NCBI RefSeq assembly: GCF_026212465.1
Contig: NC_080056.1
Coordinates: 18,610,879-18,674,878, forward strand
Source: Amaranthus tricolor
Lineage: Eukaryota; Streptophyta; Magnoliopsida; Caryophyllales; Amaranthaceae
DNA: 64,000 nt
Reading direction: 5' to 3'
Shown piece after piece: positions 1 through 13,400 of the stretch; position 1 is the stretch's first letter; each line of letters begins with the position of its first letter. The notes beneath the pieces are model-generated. The model was not told where the DNA came from. It saw nothing but the letters and a program-made list of their open reading frames with translations, and searched no databases. Both the position numbers and the translations under genes were made by a program.

Positions 1-2341
1 GTGCCATGTTTCGTGCAAAACATAACAAGTTTGATTTACTAAATGCGCAAAAGTGCCAAAAATAGTTAAAAACGCATAAAATCGGAACTTAACACGAAAT
101 TTCTTGCATATGACTATGATTTTCAATTCTAACCACTTCAAAAAAAATAATATATACCAAATAGTGTTGTAAGTTAGACCTACTTTATTCGCAAAAGTGC
201 TAAAAATGGTAAAAAAAAACCCTTAAAATAAAAACTTAACACGTAATTTCTAGCAGATGAGTATGATTTTCAATTCTAACCACTTCAACACAATAATATA
301 TACCAAATAGTGTTTTGTGCGATGTTTCGTGCAAAACAAACCAAGTGTGAGCTACTTTATGCGCAAAAGTTGCAAAAACACTTAAAAACACTTAAAAACG
401 CAACTTAACACGTAATTTCTAGCATATGACTATGATTTTCAATTCTAACCACATTAAACCAGTAATATATACCAAATAGTGTTGTGTGCCAAATTTCGTG
501 TAAAACAAACCAAGTTTGAGCTACTTTACGCACAAAAGTGGCAAAAACGCTTAAAAACGCATAAAATCACAACTTAAAACGTAATTTCTAGCATATGACT
601 ATGATTTTCAATTCTAACCACTTCAACACAATAATAAATGCCAAATAGTGTTGTGTGCAATGTTTCGTCCAAAACATACCAAGTTTAAGTTTCTTTATTC
701 GCAAAAGTGCCAAAAATGGTAAGAAAAAACCTTTAAAATCACAACTTAACACGTAAATTCAACCATATGACAATAATTTTCAATTATAACCACTTCAACA
801 CAATAATATAGACCAAATAATGTTGTGTGCCAAGTTTCGTGCAAATCAAACCAAGTTTGATCTACTTTATACGCAAAAAGGGCAAAAAAGCTTAAAAACG
901 CATAAAATCGCAACTTAACACGTAATTTCTAGCATATGACAATGATTTTCAATTATAACTACTTCAACACAATAATATATACCAAATAATTTTGTGTGCC
1001 ATATTTCGTGCAAATCAAACCAATTTTGAGCTACTTTATGCGCAAATGTGCCAAAAACGCTTAAAAACGCATAAAATCGCAAATAAACACGTAATTCTGT
1101 AGGATATGACTATGATTTTCAATTCTAACCACTTCAACAGAATAATATATATACCAAATAGTGTTGTATGCCATGTTTCGTGCGAAACATAACAAGTTTG
1201 ATTTACTATATGCGAAAAAGTGCCAAAAATGGTTAAAAACCCTTAAAATCGAAACTTAACACGTAATTTCTAGCAGATGAGTATGATTTTCAATTCTAAC
1301 CACTTCAACACAATAATATATACCAAATAGTGTTTTGTGCGATGTTTCTAGCAAAAAAAACCAAGTGTGAGCTACTTTATGCGCAAAAGTTGCAAAAACA
1401 CTTAAAAACACTTAAAAAACGCAACTTAACACGTAATTTCTAGCATATGACTATGATTTTCAATTCTAACCATATTAACCCAGCAATATATACCAAATAG
1501 TGTTGTGTGCCAAATTTCGTGCAAAACAAACAAAGTTTGAGCTACTTTACGCACAAAAGTGGCAAAAAACGCTTAAAAACCTTTAAAAACGCAACTTAAC
1601 ACGTAATTTCTAGAATATGACTTTGATTTTCAAATCTAACCACTCAAACACAATAATATATACCAAATAGTGTTGTGTGCAAAGTTTCATGCAATACAAA
1701 CCAAGTTTGAGCTACTTTATGCGTAAAATTGCCATAAACGCTTAAAAACGCATAAATTGCAACTTAACACGTAATTTCTAGCATCTGACTATGATTTTCA
1801 ATTCTAACCACTTCAATAAAATAATATATACCAAATAGTATTGTGTGCCAAGTTTCGTCCAAAACATACCAAGTTTGAGCTACTTTATGCGCAAAAGTGC
1901 CAAAAATGTTACAACAAACCCTTAAAATCATAACTTAACACGTAATTTCTAGCATATGACAATGATTTGCAATTATAACCACTTCAACACAATAATATAT
2001 ACCAAATAATGTTGTGTGAAAATTTTCGTGCAAATCAAACCAAGTTTGAGCTACTTTATGCGCAAAAGTGCCAAAAACGCTTTAAAACGCATAAAATCGC
2101 AAATAAACACGTAATTCTGTAGGATATGACTATGATTTTCAATTCTAACCACTTCAACAGAATAATATATATACCAAATAGTGTTGTGTGCCATGTTTCG
2201 TGCAAAACATAACAAGTTTGATTTACTATATGCGCAAAAGTGCCAAAAATAGTTAAAAACGCATAAAATCGGAACTTAACACGAAATTTCTAGCATATGA
2301 CTATGATTTTCAATTCTAACCACTTCAAAAAAATAATATAT

Positions 2342-2487
2342 ACCAAATAGTGTTGTAAGTTAGACCTACTTTATTCGCAAAAGTGCTAAAAATGGTAAAA
2401 AAAAACCCCTAAAATCAAAACTTAACACGTAATTTCTAGCAGATGAGTATGATTTTCAATTCTAACCACTTCAACACAATAATATAT
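2342..2487 (+). repeat. 146-bp short satellite monomer (representative)
   Basis: This monomer lacks about 23 bp where other copies read ccaagtttcgtgcaaaac; instead gtgttgt runs directly into aagttagacctactttattc. The junction recurs at 171, 2357, 3863, 7182, 8353, 11562, 12727 and 18128, and the sequence breaks off at exactly this junction at the 5880 gap. Because the same deletion recurs, these copies descend from one event and serve as landmarks for the block structure of the first 20 kb. Spacings between landmarks are 2186, 1506, about 2017 (to the gap), about 1302 (across the gap), 1171, 3209, 1165 and 5401 bp. Confidence 0.9.
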
Positions 2488-5400
2488 ACCAAATAGTGTT
2501 TTGTGCGATGTTTCGTGCAAAACAAACCAAGTGTGAGCTACTTTATGCGCAAAAGTTGCAAAAACACTTAAAAACACTTAAAAACGCAACTTAACACGTA
2601 ATTTCTAGCATATGACTATGATTTTCAATTCTAACCACATTAAACCAGTAATATATACAAAATAGTGTTGTGTGCCAAATTTCGTGCAAAACAAACCAAG
2701 TTTGAGCTACTTTACGCACAAAAGTGGCAAAAACGCCTAAAAACGCATAAAATCGCAACTTAAAACGTAATTTTTAGCATATGACTATGATTTTCAATTC
2801 TAACCACTTCAACACAATAATAAATGCCAAATAGTGTTGTGTGCAAAGTTTCGTCCAAAACATACCAAGTTTAAGTTTCTTTATTCGCAAAAGTGCCAAA
2901 AATGGTTAGAAAAAACCTTTAAAATCACAACTTAACACGTAATTTCAACCATATGACAATAATTTTCAATTATAACCACTTCAACACAATAATATAGACC
3001 AAATAATGTTGTGTGCCAAGTTTCGTGCAAATCAAACCAAGTTTGATCTACTTTATACGCAAAAAGGGCAAAAAAGCTTAAAAACGCATAAAATCGCAAC
3101 TTAACACGTAATTTCTAGCATATGACAATGATTTTCAATTATAACTACTTCAACACAATAATATATACCAAATAATTTTGTGTGCCATATTTCGTGCAAA
3201 TCAAACCAATTTTGAGCTACTTTATGCGCAAATGTGCCAAAAACGCTTAAAAACGCATAAAATCGCAAATAAACACGTAATTCTGTAGCATATGACTATG
3301 ATTTTCAATTCTAACCACTTCAACAGAATAATATATATACCAAAGAGTGTTGTATGCCATGTTTCGTGCAAAACATAACAAGTTTGATTTACTATATGCG
3401 CAAAAGTGCCAAAATGGTTAAAAACCCTTAAAATCGAAACTTAACACGTAATTTCTAGCAGATGAGTATGATTTTCAATTCTAACCACTTCAACACAATA
3501 ATATATACCAAATAATGTTGTGTGAAAATTTTCGTGCAAATCAAACCAAGTTTGAGCTACTTTATGCGCAAAAGTGCCAAAAACGCTTTAAAACGCATAA
3601 AATCGCAAATAAACACGTAATTCTGTAGGATATGACTATGATTTTCAATTCTAACCACTTCAACAGAATAATATATATACCAAATAGTGTTGTGTGCCAT
3701 GTTTCGTGCAAAACATAACAAGTTTGATTTACTATATGCGCAAAAGTGCCAAAAATAGTTAAAAACGCATAAAATCGGAACTTAACACGAAATTTCTAGC
3801 ATATGACTATGATTTTCAATTCTAACCACTTCAAAAAAATAATATATACCAAATAGTGTTGTAAGTTAGACCTACTTTATTCGCAAAAGTGCGAAAAATG
3901 GTAAAAAAAAACCCCTAAAATCAAAACTTAACACGTAATTTCTAGCAGATGAGTATGATTTTCAATTCTAACCACTTCAACACAATAATATATACCAAAT
4001 AGTGTTTTGTGCGATGTTTCGTGCAAAACAAACCAAGTGTGAGCTACTTTATGCGCAAAAGTTGCAAAAACACTTAAAAACACTTAAAAACGCAACTTAA
4101 CACGTAATTTCTAGCATATGACTATGATTTTCAATTCTAACCACATTAAACCAGTAATATATACCAAATAGTGTTGTGTGCCAAATTTCGTGTAAAACAA
4201 ACCAAGTTTGAGCTACTTTACGCACAAAAGTGGCAAAAACGCTTAAAAACGCATAAAATCACAACTTAAAACGTAATTTCTAGCATATGACTATGATTTT
4301 CAATTCTAACCACTTCAACACAATAATAAATGCCAAATAGTGTTGTGTGCAATGTTTCGTCCAAAACATACCAAGTTTAAGTTTCTTTATTCGCAAAAGT
4401 GCCAAAAATGGTAAGAAAAAACCTTTAAAATCACAACTTAACACGTAAATTCAACCATATGACAATAATTTTCAATTATAACCACTTCAACACAATAATA
4501 TAGACCAAATAATGTTGTGTGCCAAGTTTCGTGCAAAACAAACCAAGTGTGAGCTACTTCATGCGCAAAAGTTGCAAAAACACTTAAAAACACTTAAAAA
4601 CGCAACTTAACACGTAATTTCTAGCATATGACTATGATTTTCAATTCTAACCACATTAAACCAGTAATATATACCAAATCGTGTTGTGTGCCAAATTTCG
4701 TGCAAAACAAACCAAGTTTGAGCTACTTTACGCACAAAAGTGGCGAAAACGCCTAAAAACGCATAAAATCGCAACTTAAAACGTAATTTTTAGCATATGA
4801 CTATGATTTTCAATTCTAACCACTTCAACACAATAATAAATGCCAAATAGTGTTGTGTGCAAAGTTTCGTCCAAAACATACCAAGTTTAAGTTTCTTTAT
4901 TCGCAAAAGTGCCAAAAATGGTTAGAAAAAACCTTTAAAATCACAACTTAACACGTAATTTCAACCATATGACAATAATTTTCAATTATAACCACTTCAA
5001 CACAATAATATAGACCAAATAATGTTGTGTGCCAAGTTTCGTGCAAATCAAACCAAGTTTGATCTACTTTATACGCAAAAAGGGCAAAAAAGCTTAAAAA
5101 CGCATAAAATCGCAACTTAACACGTAATTTCTAGCATATGACAATGATTTTCAATTATAACTACTTCAACACAATAATATATACCAAATAATTTTGTGTG
5201 CCATATTTCGTGCAAATCAAACCAATTTTGAGCTACTTTATGCGCAAATGTGCCAAAAACGCTTAAAAAACGCATAAAATCGCAAATAAACACATAATTC
5301 TGTAGGATATGACTATGATTTTCAATTCTAACCACTTCAACAGAATAATATATATACCAAAGAGTGTTGTATGCCATGTTTCGTGCAAAACATAACAAGT

Positions 5401-5879
5401 TTGATTTACTATATGCGCAAAAGTGCCAAAATGGTTAAAAACCCTTAAAATCGAAACTTAACACGTAATTTCTAGCAGATGAGTATGATTTTCAATTCTA
5501 ACCACTTCAACACAATAATATATAACAAATAATGTTGTGTGAAAATTTTCGTGCAAATCAAACCAAGTTTGAGCTACTTTATGCGCAAAAGTGCCAAAAA
5601 CGCTTTAAAACGCATAAAATCGCAAATAAACACGTAATTCTGTAGGATATGACTATGATTTTCAATTCTAACCACTTCAACAGAATAATATATATACCAA
5701 ATAGTGTTGTGTGCCATGTTTCGTGCAAAACATAACAAGTTTGATTTACTATATGCGCAAAAGTGCCAAAAATAGTTAAAAACGCATAAAATCGGAACTT
5801 AACACGAAATTTCTAGCATATGACTATGATTTTCAATTCTAACCACTTCAAAAAAATAATATATACCAAATAGTGTTGT

Positions 5880-5979
5880 NNNNNNNNNNNNNNNNNNNNN
5901 NNNNNNNNNNNNNNNNNNNNNNNNNNNNNNNNNNNNNNNNNNNNNNNNNNNNNNNNNNNNNNNNNNNNNNNNNNNNNNN
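5880..5979. other. Assembly gap, 100 N
   Basis: Exactly 100 N, a conventional placeholder length. The gap begins where the 146-bp short monomer should continue (gtgttgt, then aagttagacc) and ends inside a monomer at aatcgtgttgg. In the related block at 7182-7497 the same two landmarks are about 315 bp apart, so the real gap is probably near 315 bp if the blocks are collinear. Confidence 0.95.
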
Positions 5980-8900
5980 AATCGTGTTGGTGCCAAATTT
6001 CGTGCAAAACAAACCAAGTTTGAGCTACTTTACGCACAAAAGTGGCAAAAACGCCTAAAAAACGCATAAAATCGCAACTTAAAACGTAATTTTTAGCATA
6101 TGACTATGATTTTCAATTCTAACCACTTCAACACAATAATAAATGCCAAATAGTGTTGTGTGCAAAGTTTCGTCCAAAACATACCAAGTTTAAGTTTCTT
6201 TATTCGCAAAGTGCCAAAAATGGTTAGAAAAAACCTTTAAAATCACAACTTAACACGTAATTTCAACCATATGACAATAATTTTCAATTATAACCACTTC
6301 AACACAATAATATAGACCAAATAATGTTGTGTGCCAAGTTTCGTGCAAATCAAACCAAGTTTGATCTACTTTATACGCAAAAAGCGCAAAAAAGCTTAAA
6401 AACGCATAAAATCGCAACTTAACACGTAATTTCTAGCATATGACAATGATTTTCAATTATAACTACTTCAACACAATAATATATACCAAATAATTTTGTG
6501 TGCCATATTTCGTGCAAATCAAACCAATTTTGAGCTACTTTATGCGCAAATGTGCCAAAAACGCTTAAAAACGCATAAAATCGCAAATAAACACGTAATT
6601 CTGTAGGATATGACTATGATTTTCAATTCTAACCACTTTCAACAGAATAATATATATACCAAAGAGTGTTGTATGCCATGTTTCGTGCAAAACATAACAA
6701 GTTTGATTTACTATATGCGCAAAAGTGCCAAAATGGTTAAAAACCCTTAAATCGAAACTTAACACGTAATTTCTAGCAGATGAGTATGATTTTCATTCTA
6801 ACCACTTCAACACAATAATATATAACAAATAATGTTGTGTGAAAATTTTCGTGCAAATGCAAACCAAGTTTGAGCTACTTTATGCGCAAAAGTGCCAAAA
6901 ACGCTTTTAAAACGCATAAAATCGCAAATAAACACGTAATTCTGTAGGATATGACTATGATTTCAATTCTAACCACTTCAACAGAATAATATATATACCA
7001 AATAGTGTTGTGTGCCATGTTTCGTGCAAAACATAACAAGTTTGATTTACTATATGCGCAAAAGTGCCAAAAATAGTTAAAAACGCATAAAAATCGGAAC
7101 TTAACACGAAATTTCTAGCATATGACTATGATTTTCAATTCTAACCACTTCAAAAAAATAATATATACCAAATAGTGTTGTAAGTTAGACCTACTTTATT
7201 CGCAAAAGTGCTAAAAATGGTAAAAAAAAACCCCTAAAATAAAAACTTAACACGTAATTTCTAGCAGATGAGTATGATTTTCAATTCTAACCACTTCAAC
7301 ACAATAATATATACCAAATAGTGTTTTGTGCGATGTTTCGTGCAAAACAAACCAAGTGTGAGCTACTTTATGCGCAAAAGTTGCAAAAACACTTAAAAAA
7401 CACTTAAAAACGCAACTTAACACGTAATTTCTAGCATATGACTATGATTTTCAATTCTAACCACATTAAACCAGTAATATATACCAAATCGTGTTGTGTG
7501 CCAAAATTTCGTGCAAAACAAACCAAGTTTTGAGCTACTTTACGCACAAAAGTGGCAAAAACGCCTAAAAACGCATAAAATCGCAACTTAAAACGTAATT
7601 TTTAGCATATGACTATGATTTTCAATTCTAACCACTTCAACACAATAATAAATGCCAAATAGTGTTGTGTGCAAAGTTTCGTCCAAAACATACCAAGTTT
7701 AAGTTTCTTTATTCGCAAAAGTGCCAAAAATGGTTAGAAAAAACCTTTAAAATCACAACTTAACACGTAATTTCAACCATATGACAATAATTTTCAATTA
7801 TAACCACTTCAACACAATAATATAGGACCAAATAATGTTGTGTGCCAAGTTTCGTGCAAATCAAACCAAGTTTGATCTACTTTATACGCAAAAAGGGCAA
7901 AAAAGCTTAAAAACGCATAAAATCGCAACTTAACACGTAATTTCTAGCATATGACAATGATTTTCAATTATAACTACTTCAACACAATAATAGTATACCA
8001 AATAATTTTGTGTGCCATATTTCGTGCAAATCAAACCAATGTTTGAGCTACTTTATGCGCAAATGTGCCAAAAACGCTTAAAAACGCATAAAATCGCAAA
8101 TAAACACGTAATTCTGTAGGATATGACTATGATTTTCAATTCTAACCACTTCAACAGAATAATATATATACCAAAGAGTGTTGTGTGCCATGTTTCGTGC
8201 AAAACATAACAAGTTTGATTTACTATATGCGCAAAAGTGCCAAAATGGTTAAAAACCCTTAAAATCGAAACTTAACACGAAATTTCTAGCATATGACTAT
8301 GATTTTCAATTCTAACCACTTCAAAAAAATAATATATACCAAATAGTGTTGTAAGTTAGACCTACTTTATTCGCAAAAGTGCGAAAATGGTAAAAAAAAA
8401 CCCCTAAATCAAAACTTAACACGTAATTTCTAGCAGATGAGTATGATTTTCAATTCTAACCACTTCAACACAATAATATATACCAAATAGTGTTTTGTGC
8501 GATGTTTCGTGCAAAACAAACCAAGTGTGAGCTTACTTTATGCGCAAAAGTTACAAAAACACTTAAAAACTCTTAAAAACGCAACTTAACACGTAATTTC
8601 TAGCATATGACTATGATTTTCAATTCTAACCACATTAAACCAGTAATATATACCAAATCGTGTTGTGTGCCAAATTTCGTGCAAAACAAACCAAGTTTGA
8701 GCTACTTTACGCACAAAAGTGGCAAAAACGCCTAAAAACGCATAAAATCGCAACTTTAAAACGTAATTTTTAGCATATGACTATGATTTTCAATTCTAAC
8801 CACTTCAACACAATAATAAATGCCAAATAGTGTTGTGTGCAAAGTTTCGTCCAAAAACATACCAAGTTTAAGTTTCTTTATTGCAAAAGTGCCAAAAATG

Positions 8901-9349
8901 GTTAGAAAAAACCTTTAAAATCACAACTTAACACGTAATTTCAACCATATGACAATAATTTTCAATTATAACCACTTCAACACAATAATATAGACCAAAT
9001 AATGTTGTGTGCCAAGTTTCGTGCAAATCAAACCAAGTTTGATCTACTTTATACGCAAAAAGGGCAAAAAAGCTTAAAAACGCATAAAATCGCAACTTAA
9101 CACGTAATTTCTAGCATATGACAATGATTTTCAATTATAACTACTTCAACACAATAATATATACCAAATAATTTTGTGTGGTCCATATTTCGTGCAAATC
9201 AAACCAATTTTGAGCTACTTTATGCGCAAATGTGCCAAAAACGCTTAAAAACGCATAAAATCGCAAATAAACACGTAATTCTGTAGGATATGACTATGAT
9301 TTTCAATTCTAACCACTTCAACAGAATAATATATATACCAAAGAGTGTT

Positions 9350-10400
9350 GTATGCCATGTTTCGTGCAAAACATAACAAGTTTGATTTACTATATGCGCA
9401 AAAGTGCCAAAAATGGTTAAAAACCCTTAAAATCGAAACTTAACACGTAATTTCTAGCAGATGAGTATGATTTTCAATTCTAACCACATCAACACAATAA
9501 TATATAACAAATAGTGTTTTGGTGCGATGTTTTCGAGCAAAAAAAACCAAGTGTGAGCTTCTTTATGCGCAAGAAGTTGCAAAAACACTTAAAAACACTT
9601 AAAAACGCAACTTAACACGTAATTTCTAGCATATGACTATGATTTTCAATTCTAACCACTTCAACACAATAATATATACCAAATAATGATTTTTGCCAAG
9701 TTTCGTGCGAAACAAACAAGTTTAAGCTACTTTATGCACAAAAGTGGGCAAAAACATTTAAAATCCCTTAATACGCCATTTAACACGTAATTTCTAGCAT
9801 ATGACTATGATTTTCTATTCTAACCACTTAAACCACAATAACATATACCAAATAGTTTTTGTGTGCCAAGTTCTTGCAAAACAAACCAAGTTTGAGCTAC
9901 TGCGCAAAAGTGCCAAAAACGCTTAAAAACGCATAAAATCGCAACTTAAAACGTAATTTCTAGCATATGACTATGATTTTCAAATTCTAACCACTTCAGC
10001 ACAATAATAAATGCCAAATAGTGTTGTGTGCAAAGTTTCGTCCAAAACATACCAAGTTTAAGTTTCTTTATTCGCAAAAGTGCCAAAAATGGTAAGAAAA
10101 AACTTTAAAAATCACAACTTAACACGTAATTTCAACCATATGACAACAATTTTTCAATTATAACCACTTCAACACAATAATATATACCAAATAATGTTGT
10201 GTGCCAAGTTTCGTGCAAATCAAACCAAGTTTGAGCTACTTTATACGCAAAAAGGGCAAAAAAGCTTAAAAACGCATAAAATCGCAACTTAACACGTAAT
10301 TTCTAGCATATGACAATGATTTTCAATTATAACTACTTCAACACAATAATATATACCAAATAATATTGTGTGCCATGTTTCGTGCAAAAAACCAAGTTTG
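9350..10400 (+). repeat. Segment repeated at 13.72-14.76 kb and 19.2-20.2 kb
   Basis: A run of about six monomers carries unusual markers in a fixed order: a monomer with ttttgccaagtttcgtgcg, one with acacttaaaatcccttaa, one where gagctactgcgcaaaag lacks the usual tttat, and one with gggcaaaaaagctt. The marker tgccaag after the ttt run lies at 9694, 14063 and 19291, giving offsets of 4369 and 5228 bp. The third copy is the one disrupted downstream by the CACTA element. Confidence 0.8.
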
Positions 10401-13400
10401 AGCTACTTTATGCGCAAAAGTGCCAAAAACGCTTAAAAACGCATAAAATCGCAACTTAAAACGTAATTTCTAGCATATGACTATGATTTTCAATTCTAAC
10501 CACTTCAGCACAATAATAAATGCCAAATAGTGTTGTGTGCAAAGTTTCGTCCAAAACATACCAAGTTTAAGTTTCTTTATTCGCAAAAGTGCCAAAAATG
10601 GTTAGAAAAAACCTTTAAAATCACAACTTAACACGTAATTTCAACCATATGACAATAATTTTCAATTATAACCACTTCAACACAATAATATAGACCAAAT
10701 AATGTTGTGTGCCAAGTTTCGTGCAAATCAAACCAAGTTTGATCTACTTATACGCAAAAAGGGCAAAAAAGCCTTAAAAACGCATAAAATCGCAACTTAA
10801 CACGTAATTTTTAGCATATGACAATGATTTTCAATTATAACTACTTCAACACAATAATATATACCAAATAATTTTGTGTGCATATTTCGTGCAAATCAAA
10901 CCAATTTTTGAGCTACTTTATTGCGCAAATGTGCCAAAAACGCTTAAAAACGCATAAAATCGCAAATAAACACGTAATTCTGTAGGATATGACTATGATT
11001 TTCAATTCTAACCACTTCAACAGAATAATATATATACCAAAGAGTGTTTGTATGCCATGTTTCGTGCAAAACATAACAAGTTTGATTTACTATATGCGCA
11101 AAAGTGCCAAAATGGTTAAAAACCCTTAAAATCGAAACTTAACACGTAATTTCTAGCAGATGAGTATGATTTTCAATTCTAACCACTTCAACACAATAAT
11201 ATATAACAAATAATGTTGTGTGAAAATTTTCGTGCAAATCAAACCAAGTTTGAGCTACTTTATGCGCAAAAGTGCCAAAAAACGCTTTAAAACGCATAAA
11301 ATCGCAAATAAACACGTAATTCTGTAGGATATGACTATGATTTTCAATTCTAACCACTTCAACAGAATAATATATATACCAAATAGTGTTGTGTGCCATG
11401 TTTCGTGCAAAACATAACAAGTTTGATTTACTATATGCGCAAAAGTGCCAAAAATAGTTAAAAACGCATAAAATCGGAACTTAACACGAAATTTCTAGCA
11501 TATGACTATGATTTTCAATTCTAACCACTTCAAAAAAATAATATATACCAAATAGTGTTGTAAGTTAGACCTACTTTATTCGCAAAAGTGCGAAAAATGG
11601 TAAAAAAAAAAACCCTAAAATCAAAACTTAACACGTAATTTCTAGCAGATGAGTATGATTTTCAATTCTAACCACTTCAACACAATAATATATACCAAAT
11701 AGTGTTTTGTGCGATGTTTCGTGCAAAACAAACCAAGTGTGAGCTACTTTATGCGCAAAAGTTGCAAAAACACTTAAAAACACTTAAAAACGCAACTTAA
11801 CACGTAATTTCTAGCATATGACTATGATTTTCATTCTAACCACATTAAACCAGTAATATATACCAAATCGTGTTGTGTGCCAAATTTCGTGCAAAACAAA
11901 CCAAGTTTGAGCTACTTTACGCACAAAAGTGGCAAAAACGCCAAAAAACGCATAAAATCGCATCTTAAAACGTAATTTTTAGCATATGACTATGATTTCA
12001 ATTCTAACCACTTCAAACACATAATAAATGCCAAATAGTGTTGTGTGCAAAGTTTCGTCCAAAACATACCAAGTTTAAGTTTCTTTATTCGCAAAAGTGC
12101 CAAAAATGGTTAGAAAAAACCTTTAAAATCACAACTTAACACGTAATTTCAACCATATGACAATAATTTTCAATTATAACCACTTCAACACAATAATATA
12201 GACCAAATAATGTTGTGTGCCAAGTTTCGTGCAAATCAAACCAAGTTTGATCTACTTTATACGCAAAAAGGGCAAAAAAGCTTAAAAACGCATAAAATCG
12301 CAAACTTAACACGTAATTTCTAGCATATGACAATGATTTTCAATTATAACTACTTCAACACAATAATATATACCAAATAATTTTGTGTGCCATATTTCGT
12401 GCAAATCAAACCAATTTTGAGCTACTTTATGCGCAAATGTGCCAAAAACGCTTAAAAACGCATAAAATCGCAAATAAACACGTAATTCTGAGGATATGAC
12501 TATGATTTTCAATTCTAACCACTTCAACAGAATAATATATATACCAAATAGTGTTGTGTGCCATGTTTCGTGCAAAAAATAACAAGTTTGATTTACTATA
12601 TGCGCAAAAGTGCCAAAAATAGTTAAAAACGCATAAAATCGGAACTTAACACGAAATTTCTAGCATATGACTATGATTTTCAATTCTAACCACTTCAAAA
12701 AAATAATATATACCAAATAGTGTTGTAAGTTAGACCTACTTTATTCGCAAAAGTGCGAAAAATGGTAAAAAAAAACCCTAAAATCAAAACTTAACACGTA
12801 ATTTCTAGCAGATGAGTATGATTTTCAATTCTAACCACTTCAACACAATAATATATACCAAATAGTGTTTTGTGCGATGTTTCGTGCAAAACAAACCAAG
12901 TGTGAGCTACTTTATGCGCAAAAAGTTGCAAAAACACTTAAAAACACTTAAAAACGCAACTTAACACGTAATTTCTAGCATATGACTATGATTTTCAATT
13001 CTAACCACATTAAACCATAATATATACCAAATCGTGTTGGTGTGCCAAATTTCGTGCAAAACAAACCAAGTTTGAGCTACTTTACGCACAAAAGTGGCAA
13101 AAACGCCTAAAAACGCATAAAATCGCAACTTAAAAACGTAATTTTTAGCATATGACTATGATTTTCAATTCTAACCACTTCAACACAATAATAAATGCCA
13201 AATAGTGTTGTGTGCAAAGTTTCGTCCAAAACATACCAAGTTTAAGTTTCTTTTATTCGCAAAAGTGCCAAAAATGGTTAGAAAAAACCTTTAAAATCAC
13301 AACTTAACACGTAATTTCAACCATATGACAATAATTTTCAATTATAACCACTTCAACACAATAATATAGACCAAATAATGTTGTGTGCCAAGTTTCGTGC

